From Mycobacterium sp. DL592 (GTDB taxonomy: Bacteria; Actinomycetota; Actinomycetes; Mycobacteriales; Mycobacteriaceae), in assembly GCF_011694515.1 (NCBI RefSeq), contig NZ_CP050192.1:1127063-1191062 (forward strand): a stretch of 64,000 bases of DNA, read 5' to 3'. The stretch's first letter is position 1; each line of letters begins with the position of its first letter. A model generated the notes under the pieces. That model saw nothing but the letters and a program-made list of their open reading frames with translations, ran no database searches and was not told the DNA's origin. Of the stretch, positions 49,012 to 61,609 are shown piece by piece. The position numbers and the translations under genes are program-made.

Positions 49012-49413
49012 ATGGTCGACCGTGGACACATGTTCCGTCGGGCCTTCTCCTGGCTACCCGCCCAGTTCGCGTCGCAGAGCGATGCCCCGGTCGGCGCCCC
49101 GCGCCAGTTCGGCTCCACCGAGCACCTGTCGACCGAGGCGATCGCCGCGTATGTCGACGGCGAGCTGCGGATGAAGTCCTATCTGCGCGCCGCGCATCAC
49201 CTGTCGCTGTGTCCGCAGTGTGCCGCCGAGGTCGACGGCCAGAGCCAGGCCAGGGAGGCGCTGCGGGATTCCTGCCCGATCAGCACTCCCACCAGCTTGT
49301 TGGGCCTGCTGTCACAGATTCCACATTCCGCACCCGACGACCCGCCGCCCCCGCCGGGACTCGCCGAGCAGTTAGCTGACGGCACGCCTCGTGACCGTCG
49401 TAAGCGCCGGTAG
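49012..49413 (+). CDS. rseA: Anti-sigma factor RseA
   Basis: 133 residues from ATG 49012 (or GTG 49009), with AGAGGAG about 6 nt upstream. Zinc-binding anti-sigma motif His63-x3-Cys67-x2-Cys70 (HLSLCPQC) is present. A Pro run lies near the C terminus. It binds SigE and releases it after oxidation or after phosphorylation followed by ClpC1P2 degradation, as known for the M. tuberculosis protein. No transmembrane helix is seen. Confidence 0.93.
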   Translation: MVDRGHMFRRAFSWLPAQFASQSDAPVGAPRQFGSTEHLSTEAIAAYVDGELRMKSYLRAAHHLSLCPQCAAEVDGQSQAREALRDSCPISTPTSLLGLLSQIPHSAPDDPPPPPGLAEQLADGTPRDRRKRR

Positions 49414-49483
49414 GGTGGATGTGACAGCGAGCAGCGAGGTGCTCGGTCCCGTAGCACGCGTTCTCTTCTGAGCGCCTGGATAG

Positions 49484-50989
<1,506 letters not shown>

Positions 50990-50993
50990 CGCC

Positions 50994-51410
50994 ATGTTCG
51001 CCAATGTCGGGTGGGGCGAGATGCTGCTGCTCGTGGTCGTGGGTCTGGTGATCCTCGGCCCCGAGCGGTTGCCCGGCGCCATCAGATGGACGTCGAACAC
51101 ACTTCGCCAGGCGCGCGAGTACATCAGTGGAGCCACCAGCCAGCTGCGCGACGACCTCGGCCCGGAATTCGACGATCTGCGTCAGCCGCTCAGTGAGCTG
51201 CAGAAGCTGCGGGGGATGACACCGCGCGCTGCGCTGACCAAACACCTGCTCGACGGCGACGACTCCTGGCTCACCGAGGCCTTCCAGCCGCCTACCGACA
51301 CCCCGGCGGGGGAGAAGCCGCACAGCGCACCGCCGCCGGCGGCGATGCCTCCCAGGCCTGAGCCGCTGCCGCCCGGTACGCCTGCGCCGTTCGACGCCGA
51401 CGCCACCTGA
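50994..51410 (+). CDS. tatB: Twin-arginine translocase subunit TatB
   Basis: 138 residues. Short N-terminal transmembrane helix with [30 protein letters not shown] ending (Gly-Pro hinge at about 22-23), amphipathic helix to about 70, then a Pro-rich tail. TatB works with TatC to bind twin-arginine signal peptides. The gene starts 4 nt after htrA, so it is co-transcribed with the stress genes. Confidence 0.93.
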   Translation: MFANVGWGEMLLLVVVGLVILGPERLPGAIRWTSNTLRQAREYISGATSQLRDDLGPEFDDLRQPLSELQKLRGMTPRAALTKHLLDGDDSWLTEAFQPPTDTPAGEKPHSAPPPAAMPPRPEPLPPGTPAPFDADAT

Positions 51411-51428
51411 GGCTCGCCGAGTCTGCGA

Positions 51429-52565
51429 TCAGCCGCGGCGGGTGGTGTCCAGGCCCAGCGACATCCCGGCCAGTCCGCGGCGGCGCGCCGAGAGCTTGTC
51501 GGCGATACCGCGAAGCTCCTTGCCGGCCGCCGAGTCCGGCGCCGAAAGCACCAGCGGCACACCGGAGTCGCCGGCGGCGACCAGGGCGGGATCGAGCGGA
51601 ACCTGGCCCAGCAGAGGCACATCCGCGCCGACCGCGCGGGACAGGCGCTCGGCGACCTGACGGCCGCCGCCCTCACCGAAGATCTGCATGGTGGTGCCGT
51701 CGGGCAGCAGTAGCCCGGACATGTTCTCGACCACGCCGACGATGCGCTGGCGGGTCTGTAGAGCGATCGCACCGGCCCGCTCGGCGACCTCGGCGGCGGC
51801 CAGCTGCGGGGTGGTGACGACGACGATCTCTGCGCCCGGGATCAGCTGCGCCACCGAGATCGCCACGTCGCCGGTGCCCGGCGGCAGGTCCAGCAGCAGC
51901 ACGTCCAGGTCGCCCCAGTAGACGTCGGCGAGGAACTGCTGCAGCGCCCGGTGCAGCATCGGCCCGCGCCACACGACCGGCGCGTTGCCCTGGGTGAACT
52001 GGGCGATCGAGATCAGCTTCACGTCGTGGGCGATCGGCGGCAGGATCATCGACTCGACCTGGGTGGGCCGTTCGTCGGTGCCCAGCATCCGCGGGATCGA
52101 GTGGCCGTAGATGTCGGCGTCGAGCACACCGACCGACAGACCGCGGGCGGCCATCGCCGCCGCCAGGTTGACCGTCACGCTGGACTTGCCCACCCCGCCC
52201 TTGCCTGAGGCCACCGCGTAGACGCGGGTCAACGAGCCCGGCTGGGCGAACGGGATCACCGGTTCGGCGGCATCGCCGCGCAGCATCTTGCGCAGTTCGG
52301 TGCGCTGCTCATCGTTCATCACGTCGAGGGTGATGGTGACCGCACCGGTGCCCGGCACATCAGCGACAGCCCGGCGCACCTGCTCGGTGATCTCGGTCTT
52401 CTTCGGGCAGGCTGAGGTGGTCAGGTAGACCTCGACGTGCACCGCGCCGTCGGCGCCGGCCGTGACGCTCTTGACCATGTTGAGTTCGGTGATGGGGCGG
52501 CGTAGTTCCGGGTCGATCACCTTGCCGAGGGCAGCGCGGACGGCGGTTTCAAGTTCTGCAGACAT
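51429..52565 (-). CDS. mrp: Mrp/ApbC-type iron-sulfur carrier ATPase
   Basis: 378 residues. N-terminal MIP18/DUF59 domain (about 5-85) and a P-loop ATPase with the deviant Walker A GKGGVGKSS at 121-129. Such proteins load Fe-S clusters onto apoproteins. The C-terminal CxxC found in some relatives is absent. The ATG at 52565 has no Shine-Dalgarno, but TAGACT lies 8 nt upstream. Convergent with tatB (18-nt gap). Confidence 0.93.
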   Translation of the reverse strand: MSAELETAVRAALGKVIDPELRRPITELNMVKSVTAGADGAVHVEVYLTTSACPKKTEITEQVRRAVADVPGTGAVTITLDVMNDEQRTELRKMLRGDAAEPVIPFAQPGSLTRVYAVASGKGGVGKSSVTVNLAAAMAARGLSVGVLDADIYGHSIPRMLGTDERPTQVESMILPPIAHDVKLISIAQFTQGNAPVVWRGPMLHRALQQFLADVYWGDLDVLLLDLPPGTGDVAISVAQLIPGAEIVVVTTPQLAAAEVAERAGAIALQTRQRIVGVVENMSGLLLPDGTTMQIFGEGGGRQVAERLSRAVGADVPLLGQVPLDPALVAAGDSGVPLVLSAPDSAAGKELRGIADKLSARRRGLAGMSLGLDTTRRG

Positions 52566-52573
52566 CGAGGCCG

Positions 52574-52579
52574 AGTCTA
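52574..52579 (-). promoter_or_regulatory. Leaderless -10 box for mrp
   Basis: TAGACT (minus strand) ends 8 nt before ATG 52565. Confidence 0.4.
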
Positions 52580-52600
52580 GGTCGCGCGACCAGCCGTTGG

Positions 52601-53809
52601 TCAGGCGGCCGGTCCGGGCGGCGCCCCGAACGTCGGCGGCAGCGGTGCCGCAGGCTCGGCAGCCGGAGCCGGTGCCGGTGGCGGCAGCAGCCACGGCGGC
52701 TGCCAGGGCTGCGGTGCTTCGGCGGGGACCTGGGAGGCTGCCTCCGGTGCCGGGGTGGCGATCGCAGGACCCATGCAGATCACCTGGCACGGGGCCTGTC
52801 CGGGCAGCATGCCTGCAGGTCCGGGCAGCGGGCCGGTGACCAGCTGGCCGGCGGTCTCGGTGTTGCCGAAGTTGACCAACGGCATCTGGGCCAGCGGATC
52901 CGACGACGGCAGGCCGATCGCGTTGAGCGGCATACCGGGGCCCAGGCCCTCCGGGTTCTCCAGGTGCGCATCGGCCAGGGCCGGGACGGGTCCGACGATC
53001 GGCGGCAGCGCCACGGGTTCGACGCCGGTGGCGTACGCGCCGGCCCAGCCCATCACGTTCTGCGCGTAGGCCATCGAGTTGTTGTAGCGCAGGATCGCGG
53101 TGAGCACCTGCGACTGGTTGCGCAGGTTCAGTCCGCCGCTGCACAGGTAGCGCGCGGCAGCCAGGGCCGCGTCGTAGATGTTCTGCGGGTCGGCCTTGCC
53201 GTCGCCGTCGCCGTCGGAGGCGTACCTCGACCACGTGCCCGGCAGGAACTGCATCGGGCCCATCGCCCGCGCGTATTCCGCCCGCCCGGCCTGCACGGTC
53301 TGCACGATCACCTCGTTGCCGGGCAGCGTGCCGTCCAGCGCCGGCCCGTAGATCGGGGTGACGGCCGTGCCGTGTGAGTCGGTGGCGCCGCCATTGGCAT
53401 GCATGGACTCAATGCGGCCGATCCCGGCGAGCAGGTTCCAGCTGATGCCGCAGGCGGGTGCGGCCTTGGCCATCATCGCCTCGGCGTTGCGGTAGGCGGC
53501 CAGCGCGACCGCCGGAATCCGCATGGCGCCAGGGGAGTTCACCACGATCGACGGCGGCGGTGCGGACACGGTGGCCTCGGCGACCCGGAAGTTGCTGGGC
53601 TGCTTCGTCAGTGCGACGACGGTGACGCCGGAGGTGTCCTGCTGCGACGGGGACACGGCGGCCAGCGGGGTCACATCGGCGCCGTAGACGGGTGCGCTCT
53701 GGCGGCCGGGGGCGGCGCCCACGGCGCCGGCGAGGACGATCGGCGTAAGCATCGCGATACCGAAAACGGGGGTCCGCACCATCCGGCCCACGCGGTTGCC
53801 TATGCCCAC
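52601..53809 (-). CDS. Secreted lytic transglycosylase-like protein (Rv1230c type)
   Basis: 402 residues from GTG 53809. Signal sequence about 8-34. Residues about 105-245 form a lysozyme-like transglycosylase domain: catalytic Glu in GRIESMHAN, then AMGPMQFLPGTW and DAALAAARYLCSGG. The remaining 150 residues are Pro/Ala-rich, with a Pro-rich tail. Likely cleaves peptidoglycan outside the membrane. Followed by mrp 35 bp further on. Confidence 0.87.
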   Translation of the reverse strand: MGIGNRVGRMVRTPVFGIAMLTPIVLAGAVGAAPGRQSAPVYGADVTPLAAVSPSQQDTSGVTVVALTKQPSNFRVAEATVSAPPPSIVVNSPGAMRIPAVALAAYRNAEAMMAKAAPACGISWNLLAGIGRIESMHANGGATDSHGTAVTPIYGPALDGTLPGNEVIVQTVQAGRAEYARAMGPMQFLPGTWSRYASDGDGDGKADPQNIYDAALAAARYLCSGGLNLRNQSQVLTAILRYNNSMAYAQNVMGWAGAYATGVEPVALPPIVGPVPALADAHLENPEGLGPGMPLNAIGLPSSDPLAQMPLVNFGNTETAGQLVTGPLPGPAGMLPGQAPCQVICMGPAIATPAPEAASQVPAEAPQPWQPPWLLPPPAPAPAAEPAAPLPPTFGAPPGPAA

Positions 53810-53920
53810 TCTTCCGTCCTCAACAGACTCGCCCGTCCTTCGCGAGAAAAAATCCGTGCCTGTGAACCAAGTCACCATACATACCTTCGTGACCACAGTG
53901 GTATCCAATGGTCACCTTGG

Positions 53921-54478
53921 TCACGAACCAGGTTCCTCGTGGTCGGACTCGATCGCCGGCCTGGCTTTCTTCGCTTTGTCCTTTTTGAGCTTGCCACCGT
54001 TGTCCGCCTGCAGCGTTTCCAGCAACTCCCGGATCTCCTCGAGTTCGCGCCTGAGGTAGTCGCGGGTGGCGACTTCGCCGACGGCCAGGCGCAACGCGGC
54101 CAGCTCCCGGGCCAGGAACTCGGTATCGGCCTTCGTCTGCTGGGCTCGCCGGCGGTCTTCTTCCAACGACACCTTGTCGCGGTTCTCCTGCCGGTTCTGC
54201 GCCAGCAGGATCAGCGGCGCGGCGTAGGCCGCCTGGGTGGAGAAGGCAAGGTTGAGCAGGATGAAGGGGTAGGGGTCCCACCGCAGGCTCACGGCGAACA
54301 GATTCAGCCCGATCCAGACGATGACGAGGATGGTCTGCCAGGCCAGGTAGCGGCCGGTGCCCAGGAACCGGGCGATCGACTCGCTGAACCGGCCGACGGC
54401 TTCCGGGTCGACGGTGAAGCCCAGCCGCCGCCCGGTGCGCGGGGTGTCGAGGCGCTGGCGTGCCGAGAGCTCGCTCAC
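53921..54478 (-). CDS. DUF1003 membrane protein
   Basis: 185 residues from GTG 54478, overlapping the upstream stop by 4 nt (GTGA). Two transmembrane helices (about 45-65 and 72-92) with the DUF1003 segment NLAFSTQAAYAAPLILLAQNRQ, then a long charged coiled coil (about 95-160) and a Lys-rich tail. Function unknown. Coupling to the CBS-domain gene upstream suggests a shared role in ion or magnesium handling. Confidence 0.87.
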   Translation of the reverse strand: MSELSARQRLDTPRTGRRLGFTVDPEAVGRFSESIARFLGTGRYLAWQTILVIVWIGLNLFAVSLRWDPYPFILLNLAFSTQAAYAAPLILLAQNRQENRDKVSLEEDRRRAQQTKADTEFLARELAALRLAVGEVATRDYLRRELEEIRELLETLQADNGGKLKKDKAKKARPAIESDHEEPGS

Positions 54479-55782
54479 AGCTCGCGCTCCGCACCGGCCA
54501 GCTGGTCGGGAAAGTGCGGCTCCTCATAGTCGTCGCGCCAGTCGTGGGGCAGCAGATGATCGAGCACGTCGTCGACGGTCACCGCGCCGAGCAGATGGTT
54601 CTCCTCGTCGACCACGGGACCGCAGACCAGGTTGTAGGCGGCGAAGTAGCGGGTCAGCGCGCCGAGCGGGGTGGTCGGCGTGAGGCTGGGCAGGTCGGAG
54701 TCGAGGATGCCGCTGACCAGGTTGGCCGGCGGCTCTCGTAGCAGCGCCTGCAGATGCACGCAGCCCAGGTAGCGCCCGGTGGGGGTGGCGGTCGGCGGAC
54801 GCACGACGAACACCAGCGACGACAGGGCCGGCGTCAGGTCGGGGTCGCGGACCCGGGCCAGTGCTTCGGCGACGGTGGTGTCGGGGGCCAGCACCACCGG
54901 CTCGGAGGTCATCAGACCGCCTGCGGTGTCCGGCGAGTGGGCGAGCAGGCGGCGCACCGGCTCGGAGTCCTCGGGGTCCATCCGGCGCAGCAGCACTTCG
55001 GCCTCGGTCGGGTTCATCACACCGAGAAGGTCCGCCGCGTCGTCGGGGTCCATGGCCTCGAGCACGTCGGCGGCGCGCTCGGTGTCCAGCTGCTTGAGCA
55101 ACACGGTCTGGTCGTCCTCGGGCAGCTCCTGCAGGATGTCGGCCAGCCGCTCGTCGTCGAGGGCGTTGATCACCTCGGTGCGGCGTTTGGCCGGCAGGTC
55201 GCGGATCGCGTCGGCCACCGCGATGGGGCGCTGGCCTTCGAACTGGTGCAGCAGCTGGGCCACCCCCTGGCCGGGCATCGCCAGCGCCGACGGGGTGAGC
55301 CCCTGGACGTTCTGCCAGTCCACCACCTGGACCGTGGAGCGACGGCCGAGCCGGCGCATGCTGCGCACCGCGACCCGGGTCACCACCCAGTCGCGGGTGC
55401 GGGTCTGCTCGATGCCCAGGTCGACGACCACCACGTCGACCGTGGCCAGCTGCGGCAGCTCGGGATCATTGACCCGGACCCTGGTGTCGAGGACCTGGCC
55501 CAGCACCAGCACCTCGCCGGGGCGCTGGGCGAATCGGCGCAGCGACACGTTGCCGGTGGTGAGCGTCACAGCATTGGGCTCGATCGCGGTGACACGCAGA
55601 ATCGGAACGAAAATCCTTCGGCGCGTGAGCAATTCGACGACCAAGCCGAGCACGCGGGGTTGTTGGCGCACAATGCTCATACTGATCAGGACATCCCGCA
55701 CGCGCCCGAGCGATTCCCCGTCGGGCCCGAGGACCACCATGCCTCCGAGCCGCGCCGCGTACACCCTGTTCACCGACGCCAT
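54475..55782 (-). CDS. PRC-barrel / MgtE_N / CBS-domain protein (Rv1232c type)
   Basis: 435 residues, no transmembrane helices. PRC-barrel-like strands at about 8-75, an MgtE N-terminal superhelix (about 190-290, DERLADILQELPEDD repeats) and a CBS pair (about 295-420). It looks like the cytosolic sensor part of an MgtE magnesium channel without the channel. May sense Mg2+ or nucleotides and act with the DUF1003 partner downstream. Confidence 0.87.
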   Translation of the reverse strand: MASVNRVYAARLGGMVVLGPDGESLGRVRDVLISMSIVRQQPRVLGLVVELLTRRRIFVPILRVTAIEPNAVTLTTGNVSLRRFAQRPGEVLVLGQVLDTRVRVNDPELPQLATVDVVVVDLGIEQTRTRDWVVTRVAVRSMRRLGRRSTVQVVDWQNVQGLTPSALAMPGQGVAQLLHQFEGQRPIAVADAIRDLPAKRRTEVINALDDERLADILQELPEDDQTVLLKQLDTERAADVLEAMDPDDAADLLGVMNPTEAEVLLRRMDPEDSEPVRRLLAHSPDTAGGLMTSEPVVLAPDTTVAEALARVRDPDLTPALSSLVFVVRPPTATPTGRYLGCVHLQALLREPPANLVSGILDSDLPSLTPTTPLGALTRYFAAYNLVCGPVVDEENHLLGAVTVDDVLDHLLPHDWRDDYEEPHFPDQLAGAEREL

Positions 55783-55789
55783 GCCTCAA

Positions 55790-55795
55790 AGAGTA
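55790..55795 (-). promoter_or_regulatory. Leaderless -10 box for CBS-domain gene
   Basis: TACTCT (minus strand) ends 7 nt before ATG 55782. Confidence 0.4.
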
Positions 55796-55806
55796 GGAGT
55801 GTAGGC

Positions 55807-56763
55807 GTGGATAACGCGTATCGACCCCGTAGAACGTGCCTTTCGGTTCCCGGGAGCAACCTGAAGATGATCGAGAAAGCCAAGGGGTTGGCCGCCGACG
55901 AGGTGTTCCTGGACCTCGAGGATGCCGTTGCACCAGATGCCAAGGCGCAGGCGCGCACCCAGGTTGCCGCGGCGCTGGCCGGGCCCGGCTGGTCGGGTCA
56001 GCTGCGCGGGGTTCGCGTGAACGACTGGACCACACCGTGGACCTACACCGACGTCATCGACGTGGTGTCGGCAGCCGGCGCGCACCTCGACGTGATCGTC
56101 TTGCCGAAGGTGACCGACGCCAGCCACGTGCACGCCCTGGACCTGTTGCTGACCCAGCTCGAACGCACCCACGGTCTGCCCGTCGGCCGCATCGGCGTCG
56201 ACGCCCAGATCGAGGACGCCAGGGGACTGCGCAACATCGACGCGATCGCGGCCGCACGCCGGGTGCAGGCGCTGGTGCTCGGACCGGCCGATCTGATGGC
56301 CAGCCTCAACATGCGTACGTTGGTGGTCGGGGAGCAGCCGGAGGGCTACGACGTCGGCGACGCCTACCACCACATCTTGATGACGATCCTCATCGCCGCG
56401 CGGGCGCACGGGGTGGCCGCGGTCGACGGGCCGTATCTGAAGGTGCGTGACGTCGAGGCGTTCCGCCGGGTGGCCGGCCGTTCGGCCGCGCTGGGCTACG
56501 ACGGCAAGTGGGTGCTGCATCCTGACCAGATCGCGGCGGGCAACGAGATCTTCTCGCCGCGCCAGCAGGAGTACGACCACGCTGAGCTCATCCTCGAGGC
56601 CTATGAGTGGCACACCTCGAAGGCGGGCGGTGGCCGCGGGGCGGTGATGCTCGGTGACGAGATGCTCGACGAGGCCAGCCGCAAGATGGCGTTGGTGATC
56701 GCCGGGAAGGGCCGCGCGGCCGGGATGACGCGTCAGGGCGAGCGGTTCACCCCGCCGACCTGA
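55807..56763 (+). CDS. HpcH/HpaI-family CoA-ester lyase (CitE/Mcl-like)
   Basis: 318 residues from GTG 55807, with AGGAG 7 nt upstream. TIM-barrel lyase: RRTCLSVPGSN, the metal-binding Glu/Asp in VFLDLEDAV, RVNDWTTPW and GVDAQIEDARGL are typical of malyl-CoA/citramalyl-CoA lyases. A much longer upstream frame runs antisense to the CBS gene and is not real. Probable role: cleaving a 3-hydroxyacyl-CoA such as malyl-CoA. From memory it is not at this position in M. tuberculosis. Confidence 0.87.
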   Translation: MDNAYRPRRTCLSVPGSNLKMIEKAKGLAADEVFLDLEDAVAPDAKAQARTQVAAALAGPGWSGQLRGVRVNDWTTPWTYTDVIDVVSAAGAHLDVIVLPKVTDASHVHALDLLLTQLERTHGLPVGRIGVDAQIEDARGLRNIDAIAAARRVQALVLGPADLMASLNMRTLVVGEQPEGYDVGDAYHHILMTILIAARAHGVAAVDGPYLKVRDVEAFRRVAGRSAALGYDGKWVLHPDQIAAGNEIFSPRQQEYDHAELILEAYEWHTSKAGGGRGAVMLGDEMLDEASRKMALVIAGKGRAAGMTRQGERFTPPT

Positions 56764-56768
56764 TAGGC

Positions 56769-57200
56769 CTAATAGTTCGTGTAGGTGCTGCTGCTGGCGA
56801 TGACGAACACCATGAAGACGATGTAGAGCAGCACGAGGGCCACGATCGCCGAGCCGATCGCCACTCCGGCGACGGCGAGGCCGAAGCCGTCCTGTCCGGT
56901 GCGCTTGGTTTCCCGCATCGCCACGATGCCCAGGATCACCCCGGCTACCGAGGGCAGTCCGCACAACGCCAGCCCGGCCAGTGAGCACACCAGTGCGGCG
57001 ATGGCTTTGCCGTTGGTGCCGGGCGGTTTGAGCGGCCGGTATGGGTCGTACGGGTCGCCGGCATAGGGCGGGTAGGGGTAGGCGCCGGGAGGTGGGTACG
57101 GCGGGGGATACACCGGCGGCGGCAGCGGCGGGTAGTTCGCCGGATAGTCCACCGGGGCGTACGGGTCCGGTGTATCGCCGGAAAAAGTTGGGTTGGTCAT
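56769..57200 (-). CDS. DUF4190 proline/tyrosine-rich membrane protein
   Basis: 143 residues. A Pro/Tyr-rich N terminus (about 12-55, PPxYPP repeats) precedes the DUF4190 two-helix module: AIAALVCSLAGLALCGLP (about 66-83) and GLAVAGVAIGSAIVALVLL (about 106-124). Membrane protein of unknown function. ATG 57200 is 4 nt after the stop of the 39-residue ORF upstream. Confidence 0.8.
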   Translation of the reverse strand: MTNPTFSGDTPDPYAPVDYPANYPPLPPPVYPPPYPPPGAYPYPPYAGDPYDPYRPLKPPGTNGKAIAALVCSLAGLALCGLPSVAGVILGIVAMRETKRTGQDGFGLAVAGVAIGSAIVALVLLYIVFMVFVIASSSTYTNY

Positions 57201-57204
57201 CGGG

Positions 57205-57324
57205 TCAGCGGAGGGCGTAGATGCCCCAGATCATGCTGATGATCAACGACGCGACGCCGACGACGATCCCGGCGATGGCCAGACCGTGGCCACCCTGACG
57301 GGTCTGCTTCGGTCTCTTAAACAC
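57205..57324 (-). CDS. 39-residue single-helix protein, C-terminal half of a DUF4190 module
   Basis: The 39-residue frame starts at GTG 57324, with GGAAGG about 8 nt upstream, and stops at 57205. After a basic start it reads KQTRQGGHGLAIAGIVVG and one hydrophobic helix. This is the second half of a DUF4190 module, similar to residues 95-125 of the adjacent gene. The first helix is missing. It may be a small membrane protein in its own right or the remnant of a split gene whose N-terminal part is at 57395-57649. Confidence 0.55.
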   Translation of the reverse strand: MFKRPKQTRQGGHGLAIAGIVVGVASLIISMIWGIYALR

Positions 57325-57394
57325 ATCTGACCCTTCCGACGACGTGGAGAGTGGAGTTCTAGGCTGCTCCCGTATCAGTCAACACAACAGCACA

Positions 57395-57649
57395 CTACGC
57401 TGACGCACCCACTGTGTTAGCTGTGTCAGCCACTGGCGGGTAATCCGGCGGCGGATAGCTCGGCGGCGGGTAGCCGCCCGGAGCCTCGTAGCCGGTGTAG
57501 GCCGGCGGCACCGGCGGTGCGGACGGGGCGTCGAAACCCGACGGAGCCGGGGTCTGTTCGATGGGCGGGGCCTCGTAGGCGCCTTCGGAGAGGCCCTGTT
57601 CGCCCAGGTTCTGCGGCTTTTCGCCGGAGTCGCCACCGGAAGCTGTCAT
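57395..57649 (-). pseudogene. Proline-rich N-terminal remnant of a DUF4190 (Rv1233c-like) gene
   Basis: 84 residues from ATG 57649, beginning MTASGGDSGE and running into Pro/Tyr-rich repeats (GYPPPSYPPPDYPP), then stopping at 57395. From memory Rv1233c in M. tuberculosis begins similarly and continues into a DUF4190 module. Here the module is interrupted: after the stop come about 70 nt with no coding likeness, then the 39-residue frame with the module's second half. It may still be expressed as a short Pro-rich protein. I read it as an internal deletion or frameshift. Confidence 0.5.
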
Positions 57650-57816
57650 GCTGTTCAACCTAGCGTATGTGCTGGTCGCGCGTGGCTGGCTCGCCGGGGT
57701 GTCGACCCTGGCGGGCACCATCGCCGGCCGCACGTCGTTGAACAGCTAGTGGGCGTTCCGGCGTCTGCGGCCGCACCACGTGACAGACCACCCGCATGAC
57801 AGGAGAATGAGGACTC

Positions 57817-58347
57817 ATGACCAGCCCCTTCTCGCCCGGACAGAATCCTGGCGTGACCCCTGCAGGCGCGGCGGCGGGCACCCGCCGCGGTCCCGTCGGT
57901 TTGCCGACGCCGCCGAAAGGCTGGCCGATCGGCTCCTATCCCACCTACGCCGAGGCGCAGAAGGCTGTCGACTATCTGTCCGACCAGCAGTTCCCGGTCC
58001 AGCAGGTGACGATCGTCGGCGTCGACCTGATGCAGGTGGAGCGCGTCACCGGTCGGCTGACGTGGCCCAAGGTGCTCGGCGGCGGCGTCATCACCGGCGC
58101 GTGGCTCGGTATTTTCATCGGTCTGGTGCTGGGTTTCTTCAGCCCCAACCCGTGGGCGTCGCTGATCACCGGTGTGGTCGCCGGTGTGATCTTCGGGTTG
58201 ATCACCTCGGCGGTGCCCTACGCGATGGCCCGCGGCACAAGGGACTTCAGCTCGACCATGCAGTTGGTCGCGGGGCGCTACGACGTGCTCTGCGACCCCG
58301 CCAACGCCGAGAAGGCTCGGGACCTGCTGGCGCGCTTGACGATCTAG
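57817..58347 (+). CDS. Membrane protein of Rv1234 / general stress 17M type
   Basis: 176 residues from ATG 57817, with GAGGA about 4 nt upstream. The N terminus is Pro/Gly-rich; a YflT/GSP17M-like segment (about 38-75: SYPTYAEAQKAVDYLSDQQFPV) is followed by two glycine-rich transmembrane helices (about 88-110, 115-138). Same place as Rv1234, just before lpqY. Function unknown; a stress-related role is by family only. Confidence 0.82.
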   Translation: MTSPFSPGQNPGVTPAGAAAGTRRGPVGLPTPPKGWPIGSYPTYAEAQKAVDYLSDQQFPVQQVTIVGVDLMQVERVTGRLTWPKVLGGGVITGAWLGIFIGLVLGFFSPNPWASLITGVVAGVIFGLITSAVPYAMARGTRDFSSTMQLVAGRYDVLCDPANAEKARDLLARLTI

Positions 58348-60769
<2,422 letters not shown>

Positions 60770-60770
<1 letters not shown>

Positions 60771-61606
60771 TGAGCGAGCGAATCACACCGCGGCGCGCCG
60801 CGACGTGGGCCATCATCGACGTCCTCGTGGTCGTCTACGCGCTGTTCCCGGTGCTGTGGATTCTGAGCCTGTCACTCAAGCCCACCTCGACGGTCAAGGA
60901 CGGCAAGCTCATTCCGTCGCAGATCACCTTCGACAACTACAAGGCGATCTTCACCGGCAACGTGTTCAGCTCGGCTCTGGTCAACTCGATCGGCATCGGC
61001 CTGATCACAACCGTCATCGCCGTCGTGGTGGGCGGAATGGCGGCCTACGCGGTGGCGCGGCTGGACTTCCCCGGCAAGAAGGCACTGATCGGCGCCGCCC
61101 TGCTGATTGCGATGTTCCCCCAGATCTCGCTTGTCACACCGCTGTTCAACATCGAACGCCGCCTCGGCCTGTTCGACACCTGGCCCGGCCTGATCATCCC
61201 CTACATCACGTTCGCGCTGCCGCTGGCCATCTACACCCTCTCGGCGTTCTTCCGGGAGATCCCCTGGGATCTGGAGAAGGCCGCCAAGATGGACGGCGCC
61301 ACCCCGGCTCAGGCGTTTCGCCGGGTGATCGCGCCGCTGGCCGCACCGGGCATCGTCACCGCGGCGATCCTGGTGTTCATCTTCGCCTGGAACGACCTGT
61401 TGCTGGCGCTGTCGCTGACGGCGACCGATGCCGCGATCACCGCTCCGGTCGCGATTGCGAACTTCACCGGCAGTTCGCAATTCGAGGAGCCGACGGGGTC
61501 GATTGCCGCCGGGGCGATGGTGATCACGATCCCGATCATCGTGTTTGTTCTGATCTTCCAACGACGGATTGTTGCCGGACTGACCTCCGGTGCGGTGAAG
61601 GGGTAG
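60770..61606 (+). CDS. sugB: Trehalose importer permease SugB
   Basis: 278 residues from ATG 60770 (GTG 60767 adds one). MalG-type permease with six transmembrane helices and the EAA loop [19 protein letters not shown]. Start overlaps the sugA stop by one base. Pairs with SugA in the inner membrane. Confidence 0.95.
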
Positions 61607-61609
61607 GGG

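Noticed and set aside
54754..55806. Upstream extension of the CoA-ester lyase frame
   Set aside because: Lies antisense to the CBS-domain gene; the lyase family start is at GTG 55807 with AGGAG upstream.
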